Shown here: one piece after another, positions 18,807-27,515 of the stretch
Layout of the letters: every line of letters starts with the position of its first letter
How positions within the stretch are numbered: position 1 is the first letter of the stretch
DNA from: Isoetes engelmannii
Taxonomy: Eukaryota > Streptophyta > Lycopodiopsida > Isoetales > Isoetaceae
Assembly (NCBI GenBank): GCA_011763485.2
Contig: JAANSK020076686.1
Location: forward strand, 1-27,515
Reading direction: 5' to 3'
DNA: 27,515 nt
The notes under the pieces: model-generated
What the model saw: only the letters and a program-made list of their open reading frames with translations
What the model was told of the DNA's origin: nothing
Databases searched by the model: none
Position numbers and translations under genes: made by a program

Positions 18807-20905
18807 AGAATAGAACAGAACAGAACAGAACATAATAGATTTTTTATCATCACGGAGATGAATTGGCCTATGGGGCCTAAACAAATAGAGCAACAAGCCG
18901 ATTATTGTCAAGATTAAAAAACCCCTGCCTGAAGGGTTTTCGAGAGAAAAACCTTGGCAGTAATAAGTATGTTGGCATACTGTACAATAACATAGTGCCA
19001 TTCAATACCGCACCGGCTGGCACAATTGAGTCCGTGTATCCATCACCTCTTAAAGATATCAGCCCAACAAGCCCACAGATGTCGTGTTCAATAACCCATG
19101 CAATGGCTGGCCAGACACAATTAGCTGAACATACCATGCTCGGATTTGATTGAATGTTGGGCAGGTCTGAAGTGCATGGCATTCATCTTCAATGCCTCCA
19201 TGTTGGCAACACTGACAGATCCTGTCCTCGCGTGCCTCCCCGATCCATCGGCCTGTCTCAATCCGGAGGCGATATGCACCCCTTCAGATGGAAGCTATCA
19301 GTATGTGCCTCTTCATAGGAAAATGAGTATGCAAATAGTGTTGTGGACCTCGGGTGAGCATGGAATTGACCTACTGCCGATAGTGTGCATGCTTGACGTG
19401 TGCCAGCGCATTTGCATCCTATAGTTTGCTAAGGAAGCAAGCCTCAAGATACTGCCTCAATTGATCATGGTCCTTCTATGTTCATACGTGCATGCACCTG
19501 TGTGCCTGTACATCCCATCGGGAAAACCACTGAGCTTGCTTGTCCTTCCAGCAGGCTTTGAGGCATTGTGGACGCATTGCTACAGCTAAAGCAAGATTGG
19601 GCAAACGGGCATCCCCCATACCAGCCCTCTGAAGGGGCAAGAAACCCGTCTCCTGCAGCAGGATCTGATATGGAACTATGGACATCACCCCAAGTGCTCG
19701 TGCCAAGAAGGCCTTCTGTACCTGTTCCATATCATTCCAGGTGGCGAGGGATATCAGGGAACCCCACACCTCCACCTTGTACAAGAGAACAGGTTCGACC
19801 AGACCCTGATAGGGTGTGACACGTCCCCGTGTGCGGTAGTAGAAAACTCAATTCCCAAATATTTGAAGGTCAGAGCTACCTCCACATTCTGTCCCTGGTA
19901 AGTGAGGGAGGGAGGCCTTGGCTGTCAGGAGGATGCAACTAGCAGCACTCTAGTTTTGGCCAAGTTAACCCACATGCCAGTGAACTGACAGAAAGTGTCT
20001 AGAGCATCTAGATGATGTTGCATGTCTTTTGGAGTGTTGGTCAAGAGGTCTACGTCGTCAATGTATATGAGTTGCTGAACTATGTGATGCATGAGTTGAG
20101 CACCTGCCCCTCTATTGTTCAGCAAGCCAATCTTCCAACTGATCAATGTAGAGGCCAAAGAGCATCAGGGAGAGGGGGCAACCTTGGTGCGCTCTAATAC
20201 TACTTATGACAGATTGTCTCGATGATGTCAGACGGCCTGAGCATGCCTCATATAACCTGTATATTGCATTTTGCAAGTCAACAGGGGTCCTAGCTACCTC
20301 AATCTGTCCCACAACTTGTCCCTAGGCACAGTGTCAAAAGCTTTTATGAAATCCACAAAGCAACAGTACAAGTCTTGGCGACGATTCCTGCTACCTTCAA
20401 TCAGGGTTCTGAGAGTGAAGATATGATCAATGGTGGAGTGTCTGGACCGAAAACCTGCCTGTGTGAGAGCATGGACCTCCTCATCCTCTGCCCATATTGT
20501 CAACCATTGCTCCAGGATGCCAGCCAAAAATTTTGCAAAGAGGAAGCTGACCATGATAGTGCGATAGTTGGCTGGGCAGTGAGGATCATCTCCCTTATAT
20601 ATGGGAACAACTTTACTGACAGTCCACTTGGGGGGGAAGGCCTTCTTGCAGTGCTCTATTAAATAATGTCGTCAGGACAGGTAGCATTGGAGCCCCAGCC
20701 CTTTTGAGAAGCTCTGCCCGCATGCCATTCAAATCTGCTACCTTCCCATTAGCGAGATGTTGTAGGCCCATTATCACATCTCCCTTTGTAATGACTAACG
20801 CTAGGCCCATCTGTGGGGGTACTGCTGCCTGACCCCCCGGTGGGTTATAAAGCCGATGCAAGCAGTGCACCAATTGCCCCGAGGTAAGGTCTTTAACCAT
20901 TGCAT
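18807..20905 (-). mobile_element. LINE copy B: reverse transcriptase to 3' end, 5'-truncated
   Basis: Minus-strand copy of the copy A family, starting between the endonuclease linker and the RT fingers (about 20905). RT blocks in order: LFNRALQEGLPPQ near 20650; FLFAKFLAGILE near 20540; TQAGFRSRHSTIDH near 20460; motif A CCFVDFIKAFDTV (FVDF at 20359-20348); motif B HQGCPLSLMLF (about 20186-20154); motif C YIDD at 20065-20054. A C-terminal zinc block CQCCQHGGIEDECHALQTC (about 19222-19166, C-x2-C-x9-H-x4-C) follows. The ORF stop is TGA at 19004-19002, followed by about 165 bases of 3' UTR and a tail of about five TTCTG units (18832-18807). Several frame breaks make it non-coding. Motif C is YIDD where copy D has YADD. 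Confidence 0.9.
18918..18953 (-). other. LINE B 3' UTR: two mutually exclusive hairpins
   Basis: Read on the minus strand, GGTTTT pairs with AAAACC (six-base stem, hairpin 1). The same AAAACCC arm can pair instead with a downstream GGGTTTT (hairpin 2). The arrangement recurs in copy C, and in a modified form in copy D. Confidence 0.7.
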
Positions 20906-20911
20906 GTCAAC

Positions 20912-21108
20912 CTAGTATAATATGTCCAACCTAGAAAAAGAAGCACCATATGTATCGACTGGATTGTCATGAATTATCACAACAAGAGGAGCAATGGTAG
21001 GCCTATGAAATGGAAGGCAATGTTGGATTGATTGCATCAACAACCTCATCTGGGCAATTGGAGGCAACTCAGATAATATGGTAACAAAGCTTGAGGATTT
21101 TGCTTTAA
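20912..21108 (-). other. Coding-like segment between LINE copies
   Basis: A minus-strand frame running out of the LINE C tail contains ILSELPPIAQMRLLMQSI, then APLVVIIHDNPVDTYGA, ending at TAG near 20913. It reads like genuine protein and is not part of the LINE family, because copies A and D lack it. The product was not recognised. It may be a host exon piece trapped between two insertions. Confidence 0.3.
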
Positions 21109-21575
21109 GAATAGAATAGAATAGAATAGAATAGAATAGAATAGAATAGAATAGACTTGACTTTTTATCGTCCACGAAGACCAATTGGCCTATGGGACCC
21201 ATACAAAGAGAGCAGCAAGCGTATTACTGTCAGGATTAAAAAAAACCCCTGCCCCGAAGGGTTTTCGAGGGAAAAACCATGGCAGGAATACGTATGTTGG
21301 TATACTGTACGATGGTAGTAAAGCACAATTCAACACTGCACTGGAGGACACAGCCGAGCCCGTGTATCCATGACCCCTTAAATGTATGATCCTAGCAAGC
21401 CCGCGGAGGCCGTATTCAATAGCACATGCAACAGCGGGCCTGGCATAAAGAACTGAACATACCGTGCCCAGATATAATAAAATGCTGGGTAGACCTAAAG
21501 TATATGGTATTCGTCCTCAATGTCTCCCCGCTGACATCATTGACAAATCATGTCCTCGTGTGCCTCCTGAGAACA
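21109..21575 (-). mobile_element. LINE copy C: zinc block and 3' UTR only
   Basis: Strongly 5'-truncated member of the same family on the minus strand. It holds a decayed version of the C-terminal zinc block (around 21550-21490), the ORF stop near 21334, the conserved 3' UTR, and a tail of about nine TTCTA units (21155-21109). Stops in the zinc block show that it is dead. Confidence 0.88.
21242..21278 (-). other. LINE C 3' UTR: two mutually exclusive hairpins
   Basis: GGTTTT/AAAACC and AAAACCC/GGGTTTT alternatives share the central arm, as in copy B. A TTCG sits in the loop of the second hairpin. The loop CCCT of the first can also pair with a downstream AGGG. Confidence 0.7.
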
Positions 21576-21835
21576 AGGTTGCATATTAAATGGGAGTGTT
21601 GTGGCACTTCTGTTTCAAATATTTCCTTGAAAAGTCACATTGTGCTCCTAAAAATGGGTTTTTCAAGGTGAAGGTGGGAATTGGAAGGTGTTACTTTTTT
21701 TTTTCTTTAATTTTAACCCTTTGAGAAATTTTCTAGTGGTATGTCATAAAACAACATGCTCAAAAGTGGATAGAAAGTAACAATGATAATTTGAATGCGG
21801 GAAGTAAACAAAATATTGAAAAATGAGACAAAAGA
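21576..21835. other. No gene seen between LINE pieces
   Basis: AT-rich with a T-rich run near 21690-21705; no recognisable signal. Confidence 0.4.
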
Positions 21836-21839
21836 TACG

Positions 21840-21970
21840 ACCTTGCCACAACGAATTTTAAAGCATTCCAAGGCCACTAGTTGCCTCGGTTTCATGCATT
21901 TTGCCCAAGCAACCTTGACCACATCTCCTTCCTCATTTCCACCCCAAATGAAGCTCCTGAATCTCATCCA
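21840..21970 (-). mobile_element. Unrelated L1-type LINE fragment
   Basis: The minus strand encodes RSFIWGGNEEGDVVKVAWAK, then CMKPRQL. This is the FLWGG...VAWxxxCxPK block near the C-terminus of plant L1-type ORF2 proteins. It differs from the copy A-E family, whose post-RT region lacks this block. Only about 40 codons remain. Confidence 0.75.
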
Positions 21971-21974
21971 TCTT

Positions 21975-22370
21975 ACACTGATCTATGATTTCCATTTGTA
22001 ATAAATACTTCATGTGAACAAAAATAAGACATTTTTAAATATCAAAAACATGCCAGAAGTTAGTGATATAAGAACCTAATAATTATTGCACAGTCAACCT
22101 TTCAGTTAATAAGCAGACATGCAACTGGTTATCCAGACCTTCTACAGCTTCACTTGCCTCAAATAAAGATTAAGACTAAGAATCAATCAAGCTTGGCTCC
22201 GGTTAGTAGACGACACTAGGCTGCGCTATGGAGATTTGCAGTTGATGGATGCATGATAATACAGCAAAAAGTTGTCATAATATGGAAGGTAACTAATCTA
22301 AGCTTCTTAGAAACGAATAAGAGTCCAAAGTTACAGTTCTGGAGGTGGAAGGAGAGCCAGCTTGGACGAA
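21975..22370. other. No gene seen
   Basis: AT-rich spacer between LINE remnants. Confidence 0.4.
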
Positions 22371-22374
22371 TGGA

Positions 22375-22457
22375 GGGATAGACAGACAAACAGACATATA
22401 GGTTTTTTAACGTCAACAGAGACCAAATTGGCCATGAGACCCAAACAACAAAAGGGG
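22375..22457 (-). mobile_element. LINE copy E: 3' terminal stub
   Basis: An extreme 5'-truncated piece of the same family. It matches the last about 55 bases of the 3' UTR (TTTGGGTCTCATGGCCAATT, then a GTTGAC-TTAAAA block). A short irregular tail built on TGTCTGTT/TGTCTGTC follows (22399-22375), in place of TTCTA. Confidence 0.7.
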
Positions 22458-22459
22458 CA

Positions 22460-22930
22460 TGGAAGTCAAAAACAAGATAATGCAACTATAATATGCAACT
22501 ATAATCAAAAGCCTATAAATGTTTGAAACCCATATGAGAAAACTGTAATTTTAATTTGATGTCGTTGCCTTCGAGTTGACAACATATTGCATTTGATCCA
22601 GATGTAAACAATATAACACAAAGAGTGTTGGTGAGTCCTTAGGTGATCTCAAAACTTTTGTTCATTTAGATTCTAACTATATGACATGTTAACAACATGT
22701 GGATCGTAAGGACCATAAGAAATCATCATGCTTTTCTTGAATTATGACATGCTATCAACATGTGGATCAAGAGTTGGGCAGTAGTCTATTAATGGTATTG
22801 CATCAAGGTGCTCCATATTTCCTTCTAGAGGTAAGAAAAACTCATCTCCATGGCCAAAATTTCAGATGGCATCAAAACATGATGTACTGATAAGGAGGTA
22901 AATGAATTGGTGCCGAGGTTTGAAACTATG
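22460..22930. other. No gene seen
   Basis: AT-rich. Two similar blocks with TGACATG and AACATGTGGATC (near 22682 and 22745) suggest a small old duplication. Confidence 0.4.
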
Positions 22931-22940
22931 CAATGAGTAT

Positions 22941-23205
22941 TTAGTTAACCTTCTAATGCAAATATATGGATAATGTGATGCTCTAGAAACTACTAGGGAT
23001 GAGTTTGGTGATATGAAATCCTTTCTCTTGGGAATCTTATAATTGGAACTTATATGCAACATGAGAAATTGAAAGATGCTTTCCAAAATTTTCAGAAAAC
23101 TCCATATAGAGGTGTTGTTACATAGATTACCATGATTGGAGCCTATATCAAGAATGGGCAGATTGAGAATGTCCATATCTTGTTTTTGTAGATGACTGGG
23201 AAGAT
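22941..23205 (+). pseudogene. Second PPR pseudogene fragment
   Basis: Plus-strand PPR remnant. LVNLLMQIYG, a TAA in place of the usual Lys, then CDALETTRDEFGDMK. After a frame change it continues LIIGTYMQHEKLKDAFQNF and TMIGAYIKNGQIENVHIL. Two more in-frame TAGs sit where the family has Trp and Gln. About three degenerate repeats of the PLS type are visible. It is dead, and different in sequence from the fragment at 12.5 kb. Confidence 0.8.
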
Positions 23206-23284
23206 GATGCGGCAGAGAACACTCCGATTTCATTGTCCAGCGAGGGTTATTTGAAGAGACCTTTGATATAAGCAACAAATGCAA

Positions 23285-24153
23285 GGTTGGCCTTCCAACT
23301 ATGACGTAGATGCGCACTTAAAAGATGAAGAAAATGAGCATTCTTTGGGGCCACATGATGATGATGATAAGCACTTGGATATATGCCGAGGTAAGCTCTA
23401 AATTTTATGGTTTTTTTTTTTTTTTTTGCTAGAATATACTTCAATGTATGTTGTTGTGAGTTAGTTAAGTGTCTTGCTTTTTTGTTGACCAAGTTATTTG
23501 AGAACATTGATCACTCACTTGATACTAGATACTACGAAAGTTCAGGTTGAAGAGTTGACACCTTCTAAGTCTGGCTGCCCAACATCTGTTTTGTTTCAGT
23601 ATCATCCGTAAGTTCAACACCCTGTTTTAATTTCTTGTGTTTATTTGATTAAAGCCCATGTTATTTTGTGGGGACAGGGCCAAGTTATGATCAAACTAAT
23701 TTGCAATTAAGACTAAAAGGTGTTATGAATTGCATGAACCAATTGAAGGGCCCCTTTATGTGCATATGAGCAGAGCAGATTAATCTCTTATAAGCATGCT
23801 TCAATTATTACGTTAATTCCTCTTATAAATTATATAGGTTATGCAAATGGCACATAGTAATAAAATTCTAATCTTTTCTGAGAATTGTACTTAGATGATC
23901 CAGTCAAGGTAGTGCTTATGTTCTTGACATATTTTGCTCATTTCTTAGTTACAATTCCAACCTTTACGATTTTTTGTTTCTTGCAGTAAATGGGAATTTG
24001 AAAAGTCGGTTTTAAGATGTGTAAGCAAAGGAACAATGAGGGCTGCTAATGTAGAAATTGCAGGAGTTTATTTATTAGAGCATATTGCTAAAGAGAAGAT
24101 ATATACAAAGAATTTCAAGCTTCTTTATTACCATTACCATGGCTTCCTCGCCA
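23285..24153 (+). CDS. Three-exon fragment of an unidentified gene
   Basis: Three plus-strand segments join in consistent phase. Exon a (about 23285-23390) encodes YDVDAHLKDEENEHSLG, then HDDDDKHLDICR, with donor GTAAGC. Exon b (about 23529-23607) encodes TKVQVEELTPSKSGCPTSVL, with donor GTAAGT. Exon c (23987-24153), after an excellent T-rich tract and TTGCAG, encodes KWEFEKSVLRCVSKGTMRAA, then NVEIAGVYLLEHIAKEK and a Lys/Tyr-rich end before GTAAGA. The b-c junction completes a Pro codon and is the strongest. The a-b acceptor is weaker. No stop occurs within the chain. I do not recognise the family; there is an acidic stretch and no membrane segment. The start and later exons are missing. LINE copy D begins about 250 bp downstream and may have split the gene; exons could resume beyond the window. 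Confidence 0.5.
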
Positions 24154-24400
24154 GTAAGAATGAAACTTGTACTAATACCAGAAGAAGAAAAAGGGTAAGA
24201 GCTACAAAATTCCACATGGTATGGTGTTAGCATGAGAAATGTGGCTACATTTGTAAAAGAACATGAGATGGAACAAATTGGTAGAGCCAATTGGCCTTCA
24301 TTTTAATGCAATCAGACCTACATTTTAAAACAAACAGCCCTACTAGTAATGGTTTTATTAGAACATTATATTGATTTTAATGGTTTTTTTTATGCGACAT
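24154..24400. other. Putative intron start before LINE D
   Basis: After the GTAAGA at 24154 there is AT-rich sequence up to the LINE D boundary, with no recognised gene. Confidence 0.35.
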
Positions 24401-25986
24401 GGTCATAAAGTTCAGCTTGTAGTGGCCCCGAAATTTGAACCCTTGATAGAGGATGTGTTGCAGCTAAACCCTGATGAGGTTGCTTGGCCAAGGACATCAG
24501 ATGATCACCATGTCCCATGCCATGGACAACAATTGTTGTTACTATGCAGCATTTTTCACTTGATCATTTGCAATGGGCTGGCACAATGGTCGTCCTCCGG
24601 TCGGTGCACTTGTAGACAGTAGAACCAGGGAGGCAGCTCCAGTGTTGTGGATTAGTCCTGGCGGGGGAACATGATCTACATCTGATTTCCCATTTTGGCA
24701 TTGGAAAAGATAGTCGGGACGAGGAAGTGGACTCAGACCAGGAACCCCTTTTCCTGCACATAGATTGGCAGGTGGCCCGCTCGTCCATTACCTCAACACC
24801 TCGTGTGTCCCAGTTGTACCTGGACTACGACCAAGCAGAGGTCTATGCCAAATAGTTGAGCATGACCTAGATGGAATACTGCAGCTTCCCACACTACAGC
24901 AGCAAACTGCCCGGTTGACTCAGTTGCTTTTGAGGGCCGCTGAGAATTGCTTTGGAAGAGGCCACCCACGGAGACCTTTGGGAGCTACCACCTTCCCCCA
25001 GCAACCAATGGTTTGATGACGAATGTAAGGAGTTTAAACACTGGCTTCATCAGGTCACTGATCCCACCTTTGCAATCAGCCAGCACCATGCCTTCCTCAA
25101 GGGAAAGAAGGCCAGATACCCTGCAGAATACCAGAAACAGATGTTCTCTCTCTTGGATCGACACCCCAAGACATTCTGGAGAAAGGTATTCAACAAGCCT
25201 CTACAACCTACATGGAACATTATCTCAGAGCAGTGGGTGCATTACTTGCAGCAGCTTTATGATCCACTGGAAGATCGGACAGCAGTATCCCCACAAATCT
25301 GCCACTAGTCATTACAGAGGTGGATGTTATAATGGGTCTACAATGCCTCGCCAATGAGAAAGCAGCAGATTTGGATGGCATGTAGGCGGAGCTCCTCAAA
25401 TGGGCTTGGCCTCCATGGTGCCCATATTGATGGCGTTATTTAATAGAGCATTGCAAGAAGGCTTCCCTCCGCAATGGACCACTAGTAGAGTTGTTCCCAT
25501 ATACAAGGTAGGTGACCCTCACTGCCCAGCCAACTATCGCACCATCATGGTCAGCTTCCTTTTTGCAAAATTGTTGGTTGGCATCCTTGAGTAAAAGCTG
25601 ACGATGTGGACAGAAGACGAGGAGGTGCGTGCTCTTACACAGGCAGGCTTCCGACCCAGACATTCCACCATTGACCATACCTTCAGTTTGAGAACCCTGA
25701 TTGAAGATAGCAGGAACCGCTGGCGAGATCTGTATTGTTGCTTTGTGGATTTCGCAAAAGCTTTCGCCATTGTACCTAAGGACAAGTTGTGGGACAGATT
25801 GAGGCAACTGGGGACTCCAGTCTACTTGCAAAATGCAATATATAGGCTATATGAGACATGCTCAGGTCGTCTGATACCGTCAGGGCAACCTGTCGTCAGT
25901 AGTATTGGAGTGCGTTAGGACTACCTCCTCTCCCCATGCTCTTTGGCCTGTATATTGATCAATTGAAAGATTGGCTTGCTCAAAAT

Positions 25987-26002
25987 GGGGGGGGGGGGGG
26001 GG
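25987..26002 (+). repeat. G16 homopolymer inside LINE D
   Basis: Sixteen consecutive G lie where copy B has a short AGGGGCAGG-type stretch between RT motifs B and C. It shifts frame, and may be a true expansion or a sequencing/assembly error. Confidence 0.85.
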
Positions 26003-27287
26003 CGCTCAGCTCATGCACTACATAGTTCGCCAACTCATATACGCTGACGATGTTGACCTATTGGCCTACACTCACAGGACATGCAGTGTCACCTGGATGC
26101 TCTAGACACACTGCTGGTTCACTGGTATGCGGGTTAACTTGGTTAAAACTAAAGTACTGCTAGTTTCATCCTCTCGTTAGCCAAGACATCCCTCCTTCGC
26201 TTATCAGGCACAAAATGTGGAGGTAGCTCCGACCTACAAGTATTTGGGAGTCGAGTTTCCAACCACCACACACTGGGATGCTTGCATCAGGTTGCGCGCC
26301 ACAGCAGGCTGGAAAGCTCTATATGCCATGCAGAATAACAGCCACAAGGCAGAGCTGTATGACTAGAGTCACCAATCACACCTCTTCAGGGCTCGACCTG
26401 GGCCTTGGTCGAGCCTATTCTCCTATATGGGGTGGAAGTATGGGGTCCGGTAATATCACCGGCCACCTGGAATGGTTTGGGACAGGTACAGAAGGCCTTC
26501 TTAGCACGGACACTTATAGTAAAGTCTACAGTTCCATATCAGATCTTGCTGCAGGAGATGGGTTTCTACCCCTCCAAAGGGCCGCACTAGACCTCAATAT
26601 CCATTACTTCCAGAAGGTGGTCCGTATGGGTGATACCCGTTTGCCAAATCTGACTTTAGTTGTAGCACTGGGTCCATAGCGCCTCAAAGCTTGCTGGAAT
26701 GACAAACAAGCTCAGTGGTTCTCCCGATAGAATGATCAGGCACACAGGTGCGTGCAGGTACGCACGAAGGAGGAGCACGATGAATTGCGGCAGTATCTTG
26801 ATGCTTGCTTCCTTAGTAAACTATGGGATGCAGATGCTCTGACACATGTTAAGATAGCACACTATCGGCAGTAGGTCAATCCCATGCTCGCATGAGGCCC
26901 GCATCACTACCTGCGCACCCATTTGCCCATGAAGAAGCACAAACTGATAGCTTCTATCTTCACGGGTGCATCGCCTCCGCATTGAGACAGGTCGGTGGAC
27001 TGGGGAGGCATGCGAGGACAGGATCTACCAGTGTTGCCAGCAGGGCGCCATTGAGGATGAATACCATGTTCTTCAAACCTGCCCGGCATACACTCATATC
27101 CGGGCATGGTATGTTCAGTTGGTTTTGCCTGGCCAACCGCTGCATGTGCTATTAGACACGACCTCCGTTAATTTGCTGGGATCATATGTTCAAGGGGTCA
27201 TGGATGTACGAACTCAGCTGTGCCTTTTGGTGCGGTATTGAATTGTGTTACACGATTGTATAGTCTACTAGCATACTTATTGCTGCT

Positions 27288-27324
27288 AAGGTTTTTCCCT
27301 CGAAAAACCTTCGGGGCGAGGGTT
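27288..27324 (+). other. LINE D 3' UTR hairpin with possible pseudoknot
   Basis: AAGGTTTTT (27288-27296) and AAAAACCTT (27303-27311) form a perfect 9-bp stem. Its loop CCCTCG (27297-27302) is the exact complement of CGAGGG at 27317-27322, the geometry of an H-type pseudoknot. The alternative second hairpin of copies B and C is reduced here to AACC/GGTT. Confidence 0.75.
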
Positions 27325-27445
27325 ATTTAATCATGACGGTAGTATGTTTGCTATTCTCCTTTTGTTTGGGTCTCATAAGCCAATTGGTTTCCGTGGACAA
27401 TAAAAGTATTTTCTTTTCTATTCTATTCTATTCTATTCTTTTTTT

Positions 27446-27515
27446 TTTTGAAGAACTTTTCTCAATAAATTAAACACATATCAAAAATACAACGCGAGTG
27501 AGGAGAAAAAGGCGA
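27446..27515. other. Flank of LINE D, no gene seen
   Basis: Starts with a T-rich run and continues with AT-rich sequence to the window end. Confidence 0.4.

Larger units (their letters stand above)
24400..27445 (+). mobile_element. LINE copy D: endonuclease end to 3' tail, plus strand
   Basis: The most extended copy of the family here. It starts in the endonuclease near the point where copy A also starts, and runs to the tail. Parts: endonuclease remnant (24410-24780; LIICNGLAQW, and DSDQEPL where copy A has DSDHRPL); linker (to about 25310; WFDDECKEFK, LLDRHPKTFW); RT fingers (LFNRALQEGFPPQW near 25440, PANYRTIMV near 25535); motif A FVDF at 25742-25753, with the KAFD aspartate changed to Ala; motif C YADD at 26040-26051; post-RT region (GVEVWGP near 26426); zinc block QCCQQGAIEDEYHVLQTC to 27082, its first Cys replaced by Tyr; stop TGA 27239-27241. 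About 175 bases of 3' UTR follow, then TTCTA units at 27417-27439. Many frame breaks; inactive. Confidence 0.9.

Noticed and set aside
21109-21155. TTCTA array as an interstitial telomere repeat
   Set aside because: Plant telomeres are TTTAGGG-type, and the array is always joined to the LINE 3' UTR.
22862-23317. 151-codon minus frame as a gene
   Set aside because: It lies antisense to the PPR pseudogene, whose plus-strand motifs are clear.
25436-25831. 131-codon minus frame opposite LINE D
   Set aside because: Antisense shadow of the RT region, which reads clearly on the plus strand.
1-27515. CRISPR arrays, operons, phage or bacterial defence genes
   Set aside because: No regular spacer-repeat structure, ribosome-binding sites or bacterial gene packing. 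Introns and retroelements mark it as a eukaryotic nuclear genome.

Overview
The window looks like a nuclear land-plant genome. It has AT-rich spacers, small GT-AG introns, a conserved RNA polymerase III subunit gene, decayed pentatricopeptide-repeat (PPR) genes, copia-type LTR fossils and several copies of one LINE family. The PPR content and the LINE type fit a fern or another non-flowering plant, but the species is an inference. No rRNA, tRNA, CRISPR or bacterial-style gene was seen.

Region by region: 1-885 is a well-preserved, 5'-truncated LINE (copy A, minus strand) with 277 open codons running off the left edge. 886-5403 is intergenic; it holds a 36-bp tandem duplication, an exact 76/78-bp duplication and a decayed array of about 20-bp units. 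5404-7096 (minus) is the best-supported host gene: a complete seven-exon RPC8/NRPC7 gene (RNA polymerase III stalk subunit, 187 aa) assembled by eye across six introns with consistent phases. Upstream of it (7.1-10.3 kb) lie a 194-bp tandem duplication carrying a TATA-like box and a splice donor, a copia reverse-transcriptase fossil between direct repeats, other local duplications and a GC-rich candidate 5' exon.

10.3-15.6 kb is mostly empty, apart from a cluster of inverted repeats, a PPR pseudogene fragment, an unidentified coding-like segment and a GC-rich hairpin. 15.65-18.7 kb holds two inverted LTR-retrotransposon fossils with a candidate pair of host exons between them. 18.8-22.5 kb is a pile of minus-strand LINE pieces (copies B, C and E of the copy A family, plus one unrelated L1-type piece). 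22.9-24.2 kb has a second PPR pseudogene and then a credible three-exon fragment of an unidentified plus-strand gene. 24.4-27.44 kb is LINE copy D on the plus strand.

The most interesting signal is the LINE family. Copies B, C and D end in pentanucleotide (TTCTA or TTCTG) tails instead of poly(A). Their 3' UTRs conserve a short element that can fold into two mutually exclusive hairpins sharing one arm, with a possible pseudoknot. Tail and fold together resemble the 3' recognition modules of other microsatellite-tailed LINEs. Only NRPC7 and LINE copy A look coherent as protein-coding units; almost everything else is decayed.
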